Positions 1-5,655 of a stretch of 5,655 bases of DNA are shown in pieces; positions within the stretch are counted from its first letter, which is position 1; the number at the start of each line of letters is the position of its first letter. The notes under the pieces are model-generated. The model was given only the letters and a program-made list of their open reading frames with translations, was not told the origin of the DNA and made no database searches. The position numbers and the translations under genes were made by a program. Source of the DNA: JBBRSC01 sp038245795. Lineage in GTDB: Bacteria; Actinomycetota; Acidimicrobiia; Acidimicrobiales; Microtrichaceae. The stretch covers positions 1 through 5,655 of the forward strand of contig JBBRSC010000223.1 in the NCBI GenBank assembly GCA_038245795.1. Direction: 5' to 3'.

Positions 1-1952
1 GTGGCCCAGGTGGTGGACCAGGTGGTCGTCCCGGCGGTCCCGGTGGCGGACGTCCCGGTGGCGGACCGCGTCCTCCTCGACGCAAGGGTCGTCGTCGTCG
101 TAGCCGTGAAGAACTCCAGCCAATGGATGTTCCGACCTATACCCCCGATGATGCCGCCACTCCCGACGGCGTCACCGTGGTCGAGCGCGGATCATCTCCG
201 CAGGTTCTCGGCCCCAAACTCAATCGCACCGCAGCCGACGTGGTCCGTTTCCTGTTGACCAACGGCGAAATGGTGACCGCAACACAGTCGCTCAATGACG
301 ACATGATCGAACTCTTCGCCGCCGAGATCGGCGCCGAGGTGTCGTTGGTCGACATGGGCCAAGAGCAGGAAGTGGAGCTGCAGAAAGTGCTGCAGATTCC
401 CGACTACGAAGACATCGACGAGAGCGACTTCCCACATCGTCCGCCGGTCATCACCGTCATGGGTCACGTCGATCACGGCAAGACCAAGCTGCTCGACCGC
501 ATCCGCAAGGCCAACGTGGTGGCGGGCGAGGCGGGCGGCATCACCCAGCACATCGGTGCCTATCAGGCGCACCGGAATGGCCGGGACCTGACCTTCATCG
601 ATACCCCTGGACACGAGGCGTTCACCGCTATGCGCGCCCGCGGGGCTGAAGCCACCGACATCGTCATCCTCGTGGTGGCAGCCGACGACGGTGTCATGCC
701 CCAGACCGAGGAAGCCATTGCCCATGCCTTGGCGGCTGATGTCCCCATCGTCGTGGCGATCAACAAGATTGACCGTGATAATGCCGATCCGACCCGCGTG
801 ATGCAGCAGCTGTCCGAGCGTGGACTGGTGCCCGAAGCGTGGGGCGGCGACACCGTGATGGCAGAGATCTCTGCCTTGCAGGACGTCGGTATCGACGAGT
901 TGCTCGAAACTCTGCTGGTAGTCGCCGAGGTCGAAGATCTCCGGGCAAGCCCGGAGGGCCGTGCAACTGGTGTCGTGCTCGAAGCCAACCTCGACATCGG
1001 GCGTGGCCCGGTGGCGACCGTCCTCGTGCAGCGGGGAACCCTCCGAGTCGGCGACCCGCTGGTCGCCGGTGGCGCCTGGGGTCGAGTTCGGGCACTGATC
1101 GACGATCATGGCGAGCAGGTCAAAGAAGCTGGACCCTCCACGCCGGTTCAGGTCCTGGGCTTGTCCGATGTGGCGATCGCCGGTGACGACTTCGTGGTCG
1201 CGCCGGATGAGAAGAAGGCCAAGTCGGTCGCCGAGACACGGGCGCACTGGCATCGTGAGATCAGTCGCGGTCGGGACTCGTCCGTCATGTCCGGTGGCGC
1301 TCGACTCGAGGACATTTTCGATCAGATCCAGAAGGGCGAACAAGCATCGCTCAACCTGGTCATCAAGGCGGACGTGCAAGGTTCGCTCGAAGCGGTCACA
1401 GAGAGCCTCCGAAAACTGGAGCGCCCCGAAGTCCGTATCGGCTTCGTGCTCCGCGGTGTCGGCGGGATCAGCGAGAGCGACATCCAGTTGGCGGCAACCG
1501 CCAACGCCACCATCATCGGTTTCAATGTGCGCCCCGCGCGGAACGTGCGAGAGCTCGCACAGTCCGAAGGCGTGGAGATCCGCACCTACGAAATCATCTA
1601 CAAGCTGCTCGAAGACGTCGAGTCGGCCATGGTCGGCATGTTGGCTCCCGAGTTCGAGGAGATCGTGACCGGCGACGCCGAAGTTCGCGAGATTTTCCGG
1701 GTGCCGCGCATCGGTGCCATCGCCGGTTGCATGGTGCAGAGCGGCAGTATCACCCGCAACTCCAAGGTCCGCTTCATCCGCGACGGGACCATCATCTGGA
1801 AGGGTGAGATCAACTCGCTCCGTCGATTCAAAGACGATGTGCGTGAGGTCGCCACCGGCTTCGAGTGCGGAATCGGCCTGTCCGACTTCCAGGATCTGAA
1901 GCCCGGCGACATCATCGAGACGTTCCAGCTGCGCGAGATCCCGCGCACCTGA
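1..1952 (+). CDS. infB: Translation initiation factor IF-2, 5'-truncated by the window edge
   Basis: IF-2 is the GTPase that brings fMet-tRNA to the 30S subunit and promotes 50S joining in the cytoplasm. The reading frame is open from base 3, so the ATG at 123 is internal and the true start lies upstream; 649 residues are visible. In order: a Gly/Pro/Arg-rich linker (3-101), an IF2_N-type helical segment (about 201-353), and the G domain with G1 GHVDHGKT (462-485), G2 Thr in GGITQHIG (Thr codon 543-545), G3 DTPGHE (600-617), G4 NKID (762-773) and G5 SAL (870-878). Domain II follows (about 963-1100), then domain III (about 1345-1620) and the C-terminal fMet-tRNA-binding domain with GFECGIG (1857-1877). 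All GTPase motifs are intact. It ends in TGA three bases before rbfA, which indicates cotranscription. Product assignment is certain; only the N-terminus is missing. Confidence 0.97.
   Translation, partial: GPGGGPGGRPGGPGGGRPGGGPRPPRRKGRRRRSREELQPMDVPTYTPDDAATPDGVTVVERGSSPQVLGPKLNRTAADVVRFLLTNGEMVTATQSLNDDMIELFAAEIGAEVSLVDMGQEQEVELQKVLQIPDYEDIDESDFPHRPPVITVMGHVDHGKTKLLDRIRKANVVAGEAGGITQHIGAYQAHRNGRDLTFIDTPGHEAFTAMRARGAEATDIVILVVAADDGVMPQTEEAIAHALAADVPIVVAINKIDRDNADPTRVMQQLSERGLVPEAWGGDTVMAEISALQDVGIDELLETLLVVAEVEDLRASPEGRATGVVLEANLDIGRGPVATVLVQRGTLRVGDPLVAGGAWGRVRALIDDHGEQVKEAGPSTPVQVLGLSDVAIAGDDFVVAPDEKKAKSVAETRAHWHREISRGRDSSVMSGGARLEDIFDQIQKGEQASLNLVIKADVQGSLEAVTESLRKLERPEVRIGFVLRGVGGISESDIQLAATANATIIGFNVRPARNVRELAQSEGVEIRTYEIIYKLLEDVESAMVGMLAPEFEEIVTGDAEVREIFRVPRIGAIAGCMVQSGSITRNSKVRFIRDGTIIWKGEINSLRRFKDDVREVATGFECGIGLSDFQDLKPGDIIETFQLREIPRT
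3..101 (+). repeat. Gly/Pro/Arg low-complexity linker of IF-2 with 15-base tandem repeat and (CGT)4
   Basis: This stretch encodes a GGP/GGR-type low-complexity linker within infB. The 13-mer CCCGGTGGCGGAC occurs at 39-51 and again at 54-66, a 15-base period coding for Pro-Gly-Gly-Gly-Arg. Less perfect copies of the GGxGG pattern lie before it. The stretch ends in CGT repeated four times (90-101), an Arg tetrad in a basic patch. Such disordered linkers are known between the N-terminal part and the G domain of actinobacterial IF-2. Repeat number probably varies between strains, since in-frame units can slip without breaking the gene. Confidence 0.75.
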
Positions 1953-1955
1953 TCC

Positions 1956-2423
1956 GTGGCCAAACGACGAACCCAAGGGCGTCCACAATTCGCCCGAACC
2001 GACCGCATTGCCGAAGTGCTCCGTGAGGTCATCGCGACCGAACTCGAACGCATCGGCGATGAGCGGCTCGACCTCGTGACCATCACTGGGGTGACGGTCG
2101 CAAATGACTTTGCTGCCGCACGAGTCTTCTATTCGTCGATGCTCGCCGAAGCATCGGCCGGCCCCGATGTGGTGGTCGAAGCGCTCGAGGCAGTCCGTTG
2201 GCGCGTACAGCAGGTGGTCAACCGCAGTGTGAGTACGCGGAAGACTCCGCAGATCGAGTTCGTGGTCGACGACGTGTTGAACAGCGCGATGCGGATCGAG
2301 GACATCCTGGCGGGGCGGATCGAGACCGGGATCGGCACCCATGGAGCCGACGGCGCGGCGCCGGATCCGACCTCCTCGGATTCGATTGCGGCGGATCTCG
2401 ATGATGGCGATGCAACTAGCTGA
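1956..2423 (+). CDS. rbfA: Ribosome-binding factor A
   Basis: RbfA is a small KH-fold protein that binds the immature 30S subunit and helps late maturation of the 16S rRNA 5' region. The product has 155 residues, somewhat longer than the usual 110-135. The family pattern is clear: an N-terminal helix (DRIAEVLREVIATEL, about residues 16-30), a VTITGVTVANDFAAARVFYS strand-turn-strand (41-60), and a closing TPQIEFVVDD strand (97-106). The extra length is an acidic, Ala/Asp/Ser-rich tail (about 124-155) that is probably disordered. The start is a GTG three bases after the infB stop. I see no good Shine-Dalgarno in front of it, so reinitiation by ribosomes ending infB is the likely mode of translation (inference). 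No downstream start would keep the first helix. Confidence 0.93.
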   Translation: MAKRRTQGRPQFARTDRIAEVLREVIATELERIGDERLDLVTITGVTVANDFAAARVFYSSMLAEASAGPDVVVEALEAVRWRVQQVVNRSVSTRKTPQIEFVVDDVLNSAMRIEDILAGRIETGIGTHGADGAAPDPTSSDSIAADLDDGDATS

Positions 2424-2425
2424 GG
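2422..2425 (+). promoter_or_regulatory. Ribosome-binding site of truB overlapping the rbfA stop codon
   Basis: GAGG at 2422-2425 lies nine bases before the truB ATG at 2435. It shares its first two bases with the rbfA stop codon TGA (2421-2423). This spacing supports the chosen truB start and suggests that ribosomes finishing rbfA help load truB. Confidence 0.55.
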
Positions 2426-2434
2426 TCGCGCTCC

Positions 2435-3328
2435 ATGGCGCGCCGTAGCGCCGTTGGACCCGACGGCATCGTCGTCATCGACAAGGCGGCGGGCTGGACG
2501 AGCCACGATGTCGTGGCCAAGTCGCGGGGCATTCTCGGCACCCGCAAGGTCGGCCACTCCGGAACGTTGGACCCCGATGCGACGGGCGTGCTGGTGCTGG
2601 GAGTCGGTCGCGCCACGCGGGTACTTCGGTTTCTCCAGTTGCTCGATAAGACCTACGAGGCGGTCATCCAGCTCGGGGTCGACACCAACACACTGGACGC
2701 CGCCGGTGAGGTGGTCGCCAGCTATGACATGAGCGGTCTCGGCCGCGACGACGTACTGGCGGCTTCGACAGCGTTCGTTGGGGACATCCTCCAGGTTCCT
2801 CCGATGGTGTCGGCACTCAAGGTCGACGGGCGGCGGCTCCACGAACTGGCACGCGAGGGCATCGAGATCGAACGTGCTGCCCGGCCAGTCCACGTTGGCC
2901 GCTTCGATCTGACTCCGACGGACGACCCGCTGCGGTGGCGGGCCGTCGTCGACTGCTCCTCGGGAACGTACATCCGCTCATTAGCGGCCGACCTGGGCCA
3001 TGCCCTCGGTGGCGGCGGCCACTTGGCGGCCCTTCGTCGCACTGCTGTCGGCCACTTCACGATCGACGAAGCTCATGATCTGGAGACACCTGTGCTGTTG
3101 GACATGAGCGAAGCAGCCCGCGGATTTCAGGTTCGGCACATTGGCGACGAGCTCATCGCCAAGATTCTGGTCGGCGCAGTTCTCGAGCGGGAAGCAATCG
3201 ACGCAGCCGGCGAAGGTCCTTGGTTCGTTCTCGGGCCCGCTGGTGATCTCTTGGCGGTCTACGAGCCGCATCGACACGAAGGCATGGTGAAACCCTCGGT
3301 TGTGTTGGCGGCGCCGGTAGCTGGATAG
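2435..3328 (+). CDS. truB: tRNA pseudouridine(55) synthase
   Basis: TruB isomerises uridine 55 in the T-loop of elongator tRNAs to pseudouridine, and also acts as a tRNA-folding chaperone in well-studied bacteria. The 297-residue length is normal. The first strand IVVIDKAAGWTSHDVV (12-27) is typical. The catalytic aspartate is D46 in GHSGTLDPDATGVL (40-53; Asp codon 2570-2572). Y74 in DKTYEA is the usual active-site tyrosine. The block QVPPMVSALKVDGRRLHELA (120-139) and the SGTYIRSLAADLG motif (176-188), with R181, are also present. Residues after about 225 form a short PUA-like C-terminal domain that is less conserved. The ATG at 2435 is supported by GAGG upstream, and the first family motif starts soon after it. 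The gene lies 11 bases after rbfA and 11 before ribF. All key residues are intact. Confidence 0.96.
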   Translation: MARRSAVGPDGIVVIDKAAGWTSHDVVAKSRGILGTRKVGHSGTLDPDATGVLVLGVGRATRVLRFLQLLDKTYEAVIQLGVDTNTLDAAGEVVASYDMSGLGRDDVLAASTAFVGDILQVPPMVSALKVDGRRLHELAREGIEIERAARPVHVGRFDLTPTDDPLRWRAVVDCSSGTYIRSLAADLGHALGGGGHLAALRRTAVGHFTIDEAHDLETPVLLDMSEAARGFQVRHIGDELIAKILVGAVLEREAIDAAGEGPWFVLGPAGDLLAVYEPHRHEGMVKPSVVLAAPVAG

Positions 3329-3339
3329 GTTGTCGGCCG

Positions 3340-4353
3340 ATGGATGTCATCGAGAGTTCGGACGACCCGAGCAGCCTGGAGGTGGCGTCCGGTCTGCTGG
3401 CGGTATCGAACGGTTCGGTAGTGTCGATCGGCGCCTATGACGGCGTGCACCTCGGACATCGGATCGTGTTGGCGGCAGTCCGGGAACGGGCCCGGGAACT
3501 CGGAGCCGCCAGCGCTGTGGTGACTTTCGATCGTCACCCCGCAGAGGTGGTTCGACCGGAATCCGCACCGCGTCTGTTGTGTGATTTGAACCAGAAACTG
3601 ATCCTGCTCGCCGACACCGGCATCGACCTAGCCGTGGTCGTGAGATTCGACGCCGAGCGGGCCAACGAGACTGCGGAGCATTTTGTTCGCACACTGTTGG
3701 TCGATACGTTACGCACGCGGGCGGTGATCGTCGGCGAGGACTTCCATTTCGGTCACCGACGGCAGGGCAACGTCGCGTTGCTGAGCGAGCTCGGCGAGGA
3801 ACTCGGCTTCGAGGTGCGCGGCCACCACCTCGTGTCCGCTGACGGTTCGAACGCCCGTGACGACGCTCACGTGTCATCCACCGCGATCCGTCGGGCGCTG
3901 GTCGAAGGACGACTCGGCGATGCCAACGCCATGTTGGGCCGGCCGCACGAAATGTTCGGCCCCGTTGTCCACGGCGACGAACGTGGTCGGACGATCGGCT
4001 TCCCGACCGCGAACGTGGCCATACCGGATCGGATGTTGATGCCCGCCGATGGCATCTATGCGGGCCGCCTGGTTGATCGTCATCGATCGACCAATGACGG
4101 CGACGGAACCCAACGCACGTTTCCCGCAGCGATCTACGTGGGTCATCGTCCGACGTTCTACGACGACGGCGCGGCGACGATGTTGGAGGTGCACTGCCTC
4201 GAGGAACCTGGCGATCTCTATGACCACGAGGTCTCGGTCTCCTTCGAGCATCGACTGCGGGGTGACCAGCGCTTCGATGGAGTTGATGAGCTGGCTGCCC
4301 AGTTGGCCGAGGACTGTGCGAACGCTCGTCGGGCGTTGGGACTCGGCTCATGA
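3340..4353 (+). CDS. ribF: Bifunctional riboflavin kinase / FAD synthetase
   Basis: RibF phosphorylates riboflavin to FMN and then adenylylates FMN to FAD. The 337-residue length fits the two-domain bacterial enzyme. The N-terminal nucleotidyltransferase domain shows GAYDGVHLGH (31-40; more often G-N/T-F-D-G), VTFDRHP (61-67), GEDFHFGHRRQGN (132-144) and VSSTAIRRAL (178-187). The C-terminal kinase domain shows GPVVHGDERGRTIGFPTAN (207-225), including the FPTAN flavin/ATP motif, then GHRPTF (268-273), and E283 in LEVH as the expected catalytic base. It ends with an LYDHEVSVSF and RFDGVDELAAQL pattern typical of the family. The start ATG is 11 bases after truB with only a weak AGG (3327-3329) in front, so coupling is likely. 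The first 24 residues are not conserved in kind, so a slightly later start cannot be excluded. Confidence 0.95.
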   Translation: MDVIESSDDPSSLEVASGLLAVSNGSVVSIGAYDGVHLGHRIVLAAVRERARELGAASAVVTFDRHPAEVVRPESAPRLLCDLNQKLILLADTGIDLAVVVRFDAERANETAEHFVRTLLVDTLRTRAVIVGEDFHFGHRRQGNVALLSELGEELGFEVRGHHLVSADGSNARDDAHVSSTAIRRALVEGRLGDANAMLGRPHEMFGPVVHGDERGRTIGFPTANVAIPDRMLMPADGIYAGRLVDRHRSTNDGDGTQRTFPAAIYVGHRPTFYDDGAATMLEVHCLEEPGDLYDHEVSVSFEHRLRGDQRFDGVDELAAQLAEDCANARRALGLGS

Positions 4354-4493
4354 GGGCTCGTCGGTCCGGCGGCGAGGTCGTGGAGGTGGACGTGCCGCCT
4401 GGGTCGAATGCTCCATGTACAGGGCGATCTCGATCATTCACGATGTGGCCACGGAATGACCGGCGGCCAACCGACGGGAGAGATCAGTCATGA
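4350..4493 (+). CDS. Possible small ORF exactly bridging ribF and the hydrolase gene
   Basis: An ATG at 4350 overlaps the ribF stop in the form ATGA. The frame runs 47 codons to a TGA at 4491-4493, which itself overlaps the hydrolase start (ATG 4490-4492), again as ATGA. The predicted peptide is basic, begins MRARRSGGEVVEVDVPPG, and shows no domain, signal peptide or membrane segment that I recognise. The first 18 codons have the G/C-rich third positions of the neighbouring genes, while codons 19-28 do not, which speaks against purifying selection across the whole ORF. A weak GGGA (4338-4341) lies eight bases before the ATG. It may be a real coupled small protein, a translated relay that carries ribosomes from ribF to the hydrolase, or a coincidence. 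I cannot tell which from one sequence. Confidence 0.3.
   Translation: MRARRSGGEVVEVDVPPGSNAPCTGRSRSFTMWPRNDRRPTDGRDQS
4476..4483 (+). promoter_or_regulatory. Ribosome-binding site of the hydrolase gene
   Basis: GGGAGAGA at 4476-4483 is the best Shine-Dalgarno-like sequence in the window, and its GGGAG core ends nine bases before the ATG at 4490. It fixes that ATG as the start and shows that the hydrolase gene can be translated on its own, whatever happens in ribF or the small ORF. Confidence 0.65.
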
Positions 4494-5578
4494 GTCACAT
4501 CGTTGAGCCAATTCCCGGTCCGGTTCGGGATGCACCAGAGACGTCGCGCCGGGTGGCTGCGCCCCGCCTCGCCCGTCACCAGATCCGCTTGTCCGATGGC
4601 CATCTCGTCGGGGTGACCGTCGCTGGACAGGGGATCCCGCTCGTGGTGGTGCACGGGTTCAGCGCCGAGGGCTTTCTGTATGCGCAGACGCTGTCGAGAC
4701 TCGTGGCGATGGGGTTCAAGGTCATTGCCATCGACACCGCTGGTCACGGCAACACCCAAGGCCTGCCCGCCGATGGTCAGAGTCTGTCCGACTACAGCGA
4801 ACTCCTGGGGCGGATCATCGACGAACTCGGGATCAAGTACTGCATCCTCGCGGGCCATTCCATGGGCGGTCGACTGGTGGCGAACCTGGCGGCGCAGCGT
4901 CCTGACCGAACAATTGCCGTCCTCCTCATCGATGCCATCGTCGGCGACACCTGGGACAAGATGGTCTATCTCTTCCGGGTGGCGCCGCCACTGCTGGCAG
5001 GAGTGAGCGTGGCGTTGATGGTGGATTCGTTGGGAGTGATCCCGTTCTTTCGCGATCCCAAGCAGGCAGTGAAGTTGCTTCGACTCGTCACGCCGACGCT
5101 GGCTGGACATGTGGTTCGTCCGTGGCGCCTCGCCGGACCGATGGTGTCGATCCTCAGGTCGAGGTCGAGTCGCTATGCGCTCAACGAGTTGGCAGAACAT
5201 CATGTGCCGGTCTTCGCCCTTCACGGTGACCACGATCGTCCCGTTCCGTTGCGAACTGCCCGTGAAACAGTGGATCGAACTGGCGGGACACTGGTGACGA
5301 TCGAATCGGCCGGGCATTCGTGGATGCTGCGCGATCCGGAGACCTTTCCGGCGATCGTGGCGGAATTGTTGGAAGGGCCGCTGGGCGAGGCGTGCCGACT
5401 AGCCCTGCGTCGCGCTGGCGCCCGCTCGGATTTGCCGACGCCGGCTGAGGCGGAACGGTTGTGTCTGAAGCGTGGCGCGCGCATCCGCACGCTGACGCCG
5501 CTCGATGCTGGCGTAGTGACCACCGGTCGCCAGCGTCGGCCGCGCGATCGCTGGCCGATCCAGCCCGCAGACGCCTGA
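4490..5578 (+). CDS. Alpha/beta-fold hydrolase with basic C-terminal extension, substrate unknown
   Basis: This is a serine hydrolase of the alpha/beta fold, 362 residues, with no evident signal peptide and hence probably cytoplasmic. The oxyanion-hole motif is VVVHGF (52-57). The nucleophile elbow is GHSMGG (122-127) with S124 (codon 4859-4861). The acid is most likely D249 in GDHDRPVP (246-253) and the base H276 in SAGHSW (273-278). AIDTAGHGN (80-88) is the strand-4 turn seen in this family. Residues about 151-225 form a cap with a hydrophobic run (about 164-187) that could bind a lipophilic substrate. The core ends near 295; roughly 65 more residues, rich in Arg and Pro, follow with coding-like third positions, so the extension looks real. 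HGFS rather than HGxP argues against epoxide hydrolase or haloalkane dehalogenase. Esterase, lactonase or C-C hydrolase activities all remain possible. It may be expressed from the ribF operon or separately; no clear promoter is visible in the gap before it. Confidence 0.9.
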   Translation: MSHIVEPIPGPVRDAPETSRRVAAPRLARHQIRLSDGHLVGVTVAGQGIPLVVVHGFSAEGFLYAQTLSRLVAMGFKVIAIDTAGHGNTQGLPADGQSLSDYSELLGRIIDELGIKYCILAGHSMGGRLVANLAAQRPDRTIAVLLIDAIVGDTWDKMVYLFRVAPPLLAGVSVALMVDSLGVIPFFRDPKQAVKLLRLVTPTLAGHVVRPWRLAGPMVSILRSRSSRYALNELAEHHVPVFALHGDHDRPVPLRTARETVDRTGGTLVTIESAGHSWMLRDPETFPAIVAELLEGPLGEACRLALRRAGARSDLPTPAEAERLCLKRGARIRTLTPLDAGVVTTGRQRRPRDRWPIQPADA

Positions 5579-5583
5579 CCCGG

Positions 5584-5611
5584 CCGTCGTCTCACCGAGA
5601 ACGTCCGACGG
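5584..5611 (+). terminator. Imperfect hairpin after the hydrolase gene, possible terminator without T-tract
   Basis: CCGTCG (5584-5589) can pair with CGACGG (5606-5611), and TCTC (5590-5593) with GAGA (5597-5600) around an ACC loop, leaving a five-base bulge on the 3' side. The element starts six bases after the hydrolase stop codon. No run of T follows, so it is not a classical intrinsic terminator. High-GC actinobacteria often have such T-poor hairpins at gene ends, but a chance structure is also possible at this base composition. Confidence 0.27.
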
Positions 5612-5655
5612 GCAGGGGCACGACGTGCGGTGTTTGAGTGGTGGCTGCTACCGTA

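Noticed and set aside
123..125. ATG at 123 as the infB start or an internal start for a short IF-2 isoform
   Set aside because: The frame is open to the window edge with typical IF-2 linker sequence, and no Shine-Dalgarno-like bases stand in front of this ATG.
1..258. Forward 85-residue ORF at the left edge in the frame of base 1
   Set aside because: It overlaps infB in another frame. Its Val/Ala-rich product is the frame-shifted reading of the Gly/Pro/Arg repeat, and the frame from base 3 continues directly into conserved IF-2.
192..2342. 716-codon open frame on the minus strand opposite infB and rbfA
   Set aside because: Long antisense frames are expected opposite G/C-biased genes. The product is His/Asp-rich with no recognisable domain, and the + strand is clearly coding throughout.
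2351..2372. GC-rich palindromic stretch near the rbfA 3' end as a terminator
   Set aside because: It lies inside the rbfA coding region, has no T-tract, and is followed at close range by truB; GGCGCC-type palindromes are common at this base composition.
3347..4441. 364-codon minus-strand frame opposite ribF
   Set aside because: It is an Arg/Pro/Ser-rich shadow of ribF without domain features.
4354..4489. Promoter for the hydrolase gene in the ribF-hydrolase gap
   Set aside because: I found no TTGACA-like and TANNNT pair at 16-18 base spacing. Absence of a recognisable motif does not exclude one in a high-GC genome.
4484..5317. 277-codon minus-strand frame opposite the hydrolase
   Set aside because: It is a His/Arg/Asp-rich shadow. 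The + strand carries the complete catalytic triad.
5634..5655. TTGAGT (5634-5639) with TACCGT (5649-5654) as a promoter at the right edge
   Set aside because: The spacing of nine bases is too short for a sigma-70-type promoter. TTGAGT could be a -35 element for a -10 beyond the window, but that cannot be seen.

Overview
The window is high-GC bacterial DNA (third codon positions are mostly G or C) with every supported gene on the + strand. It carries the translation and ribosome-maturation cluster infB-rbfA-truB-ribF, followed by an alpha/beta-hydrolase gene. The long Gly/Pro/Arg-rich linker in IF2, ending in an Arg cluster, and the gene order point to Actinomycetota. A deep lineage such as Acidimicrobiia is plausible, but this rests on overall feel rather than a diagnostic marker.

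Layout: infB (5' end outside the window) runs to 1952. rbfA starts 3 bases later at a GTG (1956-2423). truB follows after 11 bases (2435-3328) and ribF after another 11 (3340-4353). These four genes look like one polycistronic unit: no internal terminators or promoters are visible, and the truB ribosome-binding site overlaps the rbfA stop codon. A gap of 136 bases separates ribF from the hydrolase gene (4490-5578). That gap is exactly bridged by an unlisted 47-codon ORF (4350-4493) that overlaps both neighbours by an ATGA motif. The last 77 bases (5579-5655) hold an imperfect hairpin that may be a terminator, and no gene that can be seen.

How the genes work together: IF2 positions initiator tRNA on the ribosome, RbfA matures the 30S subunit, and TruB makes pseudouridine 55 in tRNA. 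RibF turns riboflavin into FMN and FAD; it is a habitual neighbour of truB rather than a translation factor. The hydrolase has a complete Ser-Asp-His triad and an unusual basic C-terminal extension. Its substrate cannot be told from sequence, and it sits where many actinobacteria have rpsO.

No RNA gene, mobile element, CRISPR array or attachment site was seen. Most of the window is ordinary housekeeping DNA. The places worth a second look are the ribF-hydrolase junction and the hydrolase itself.
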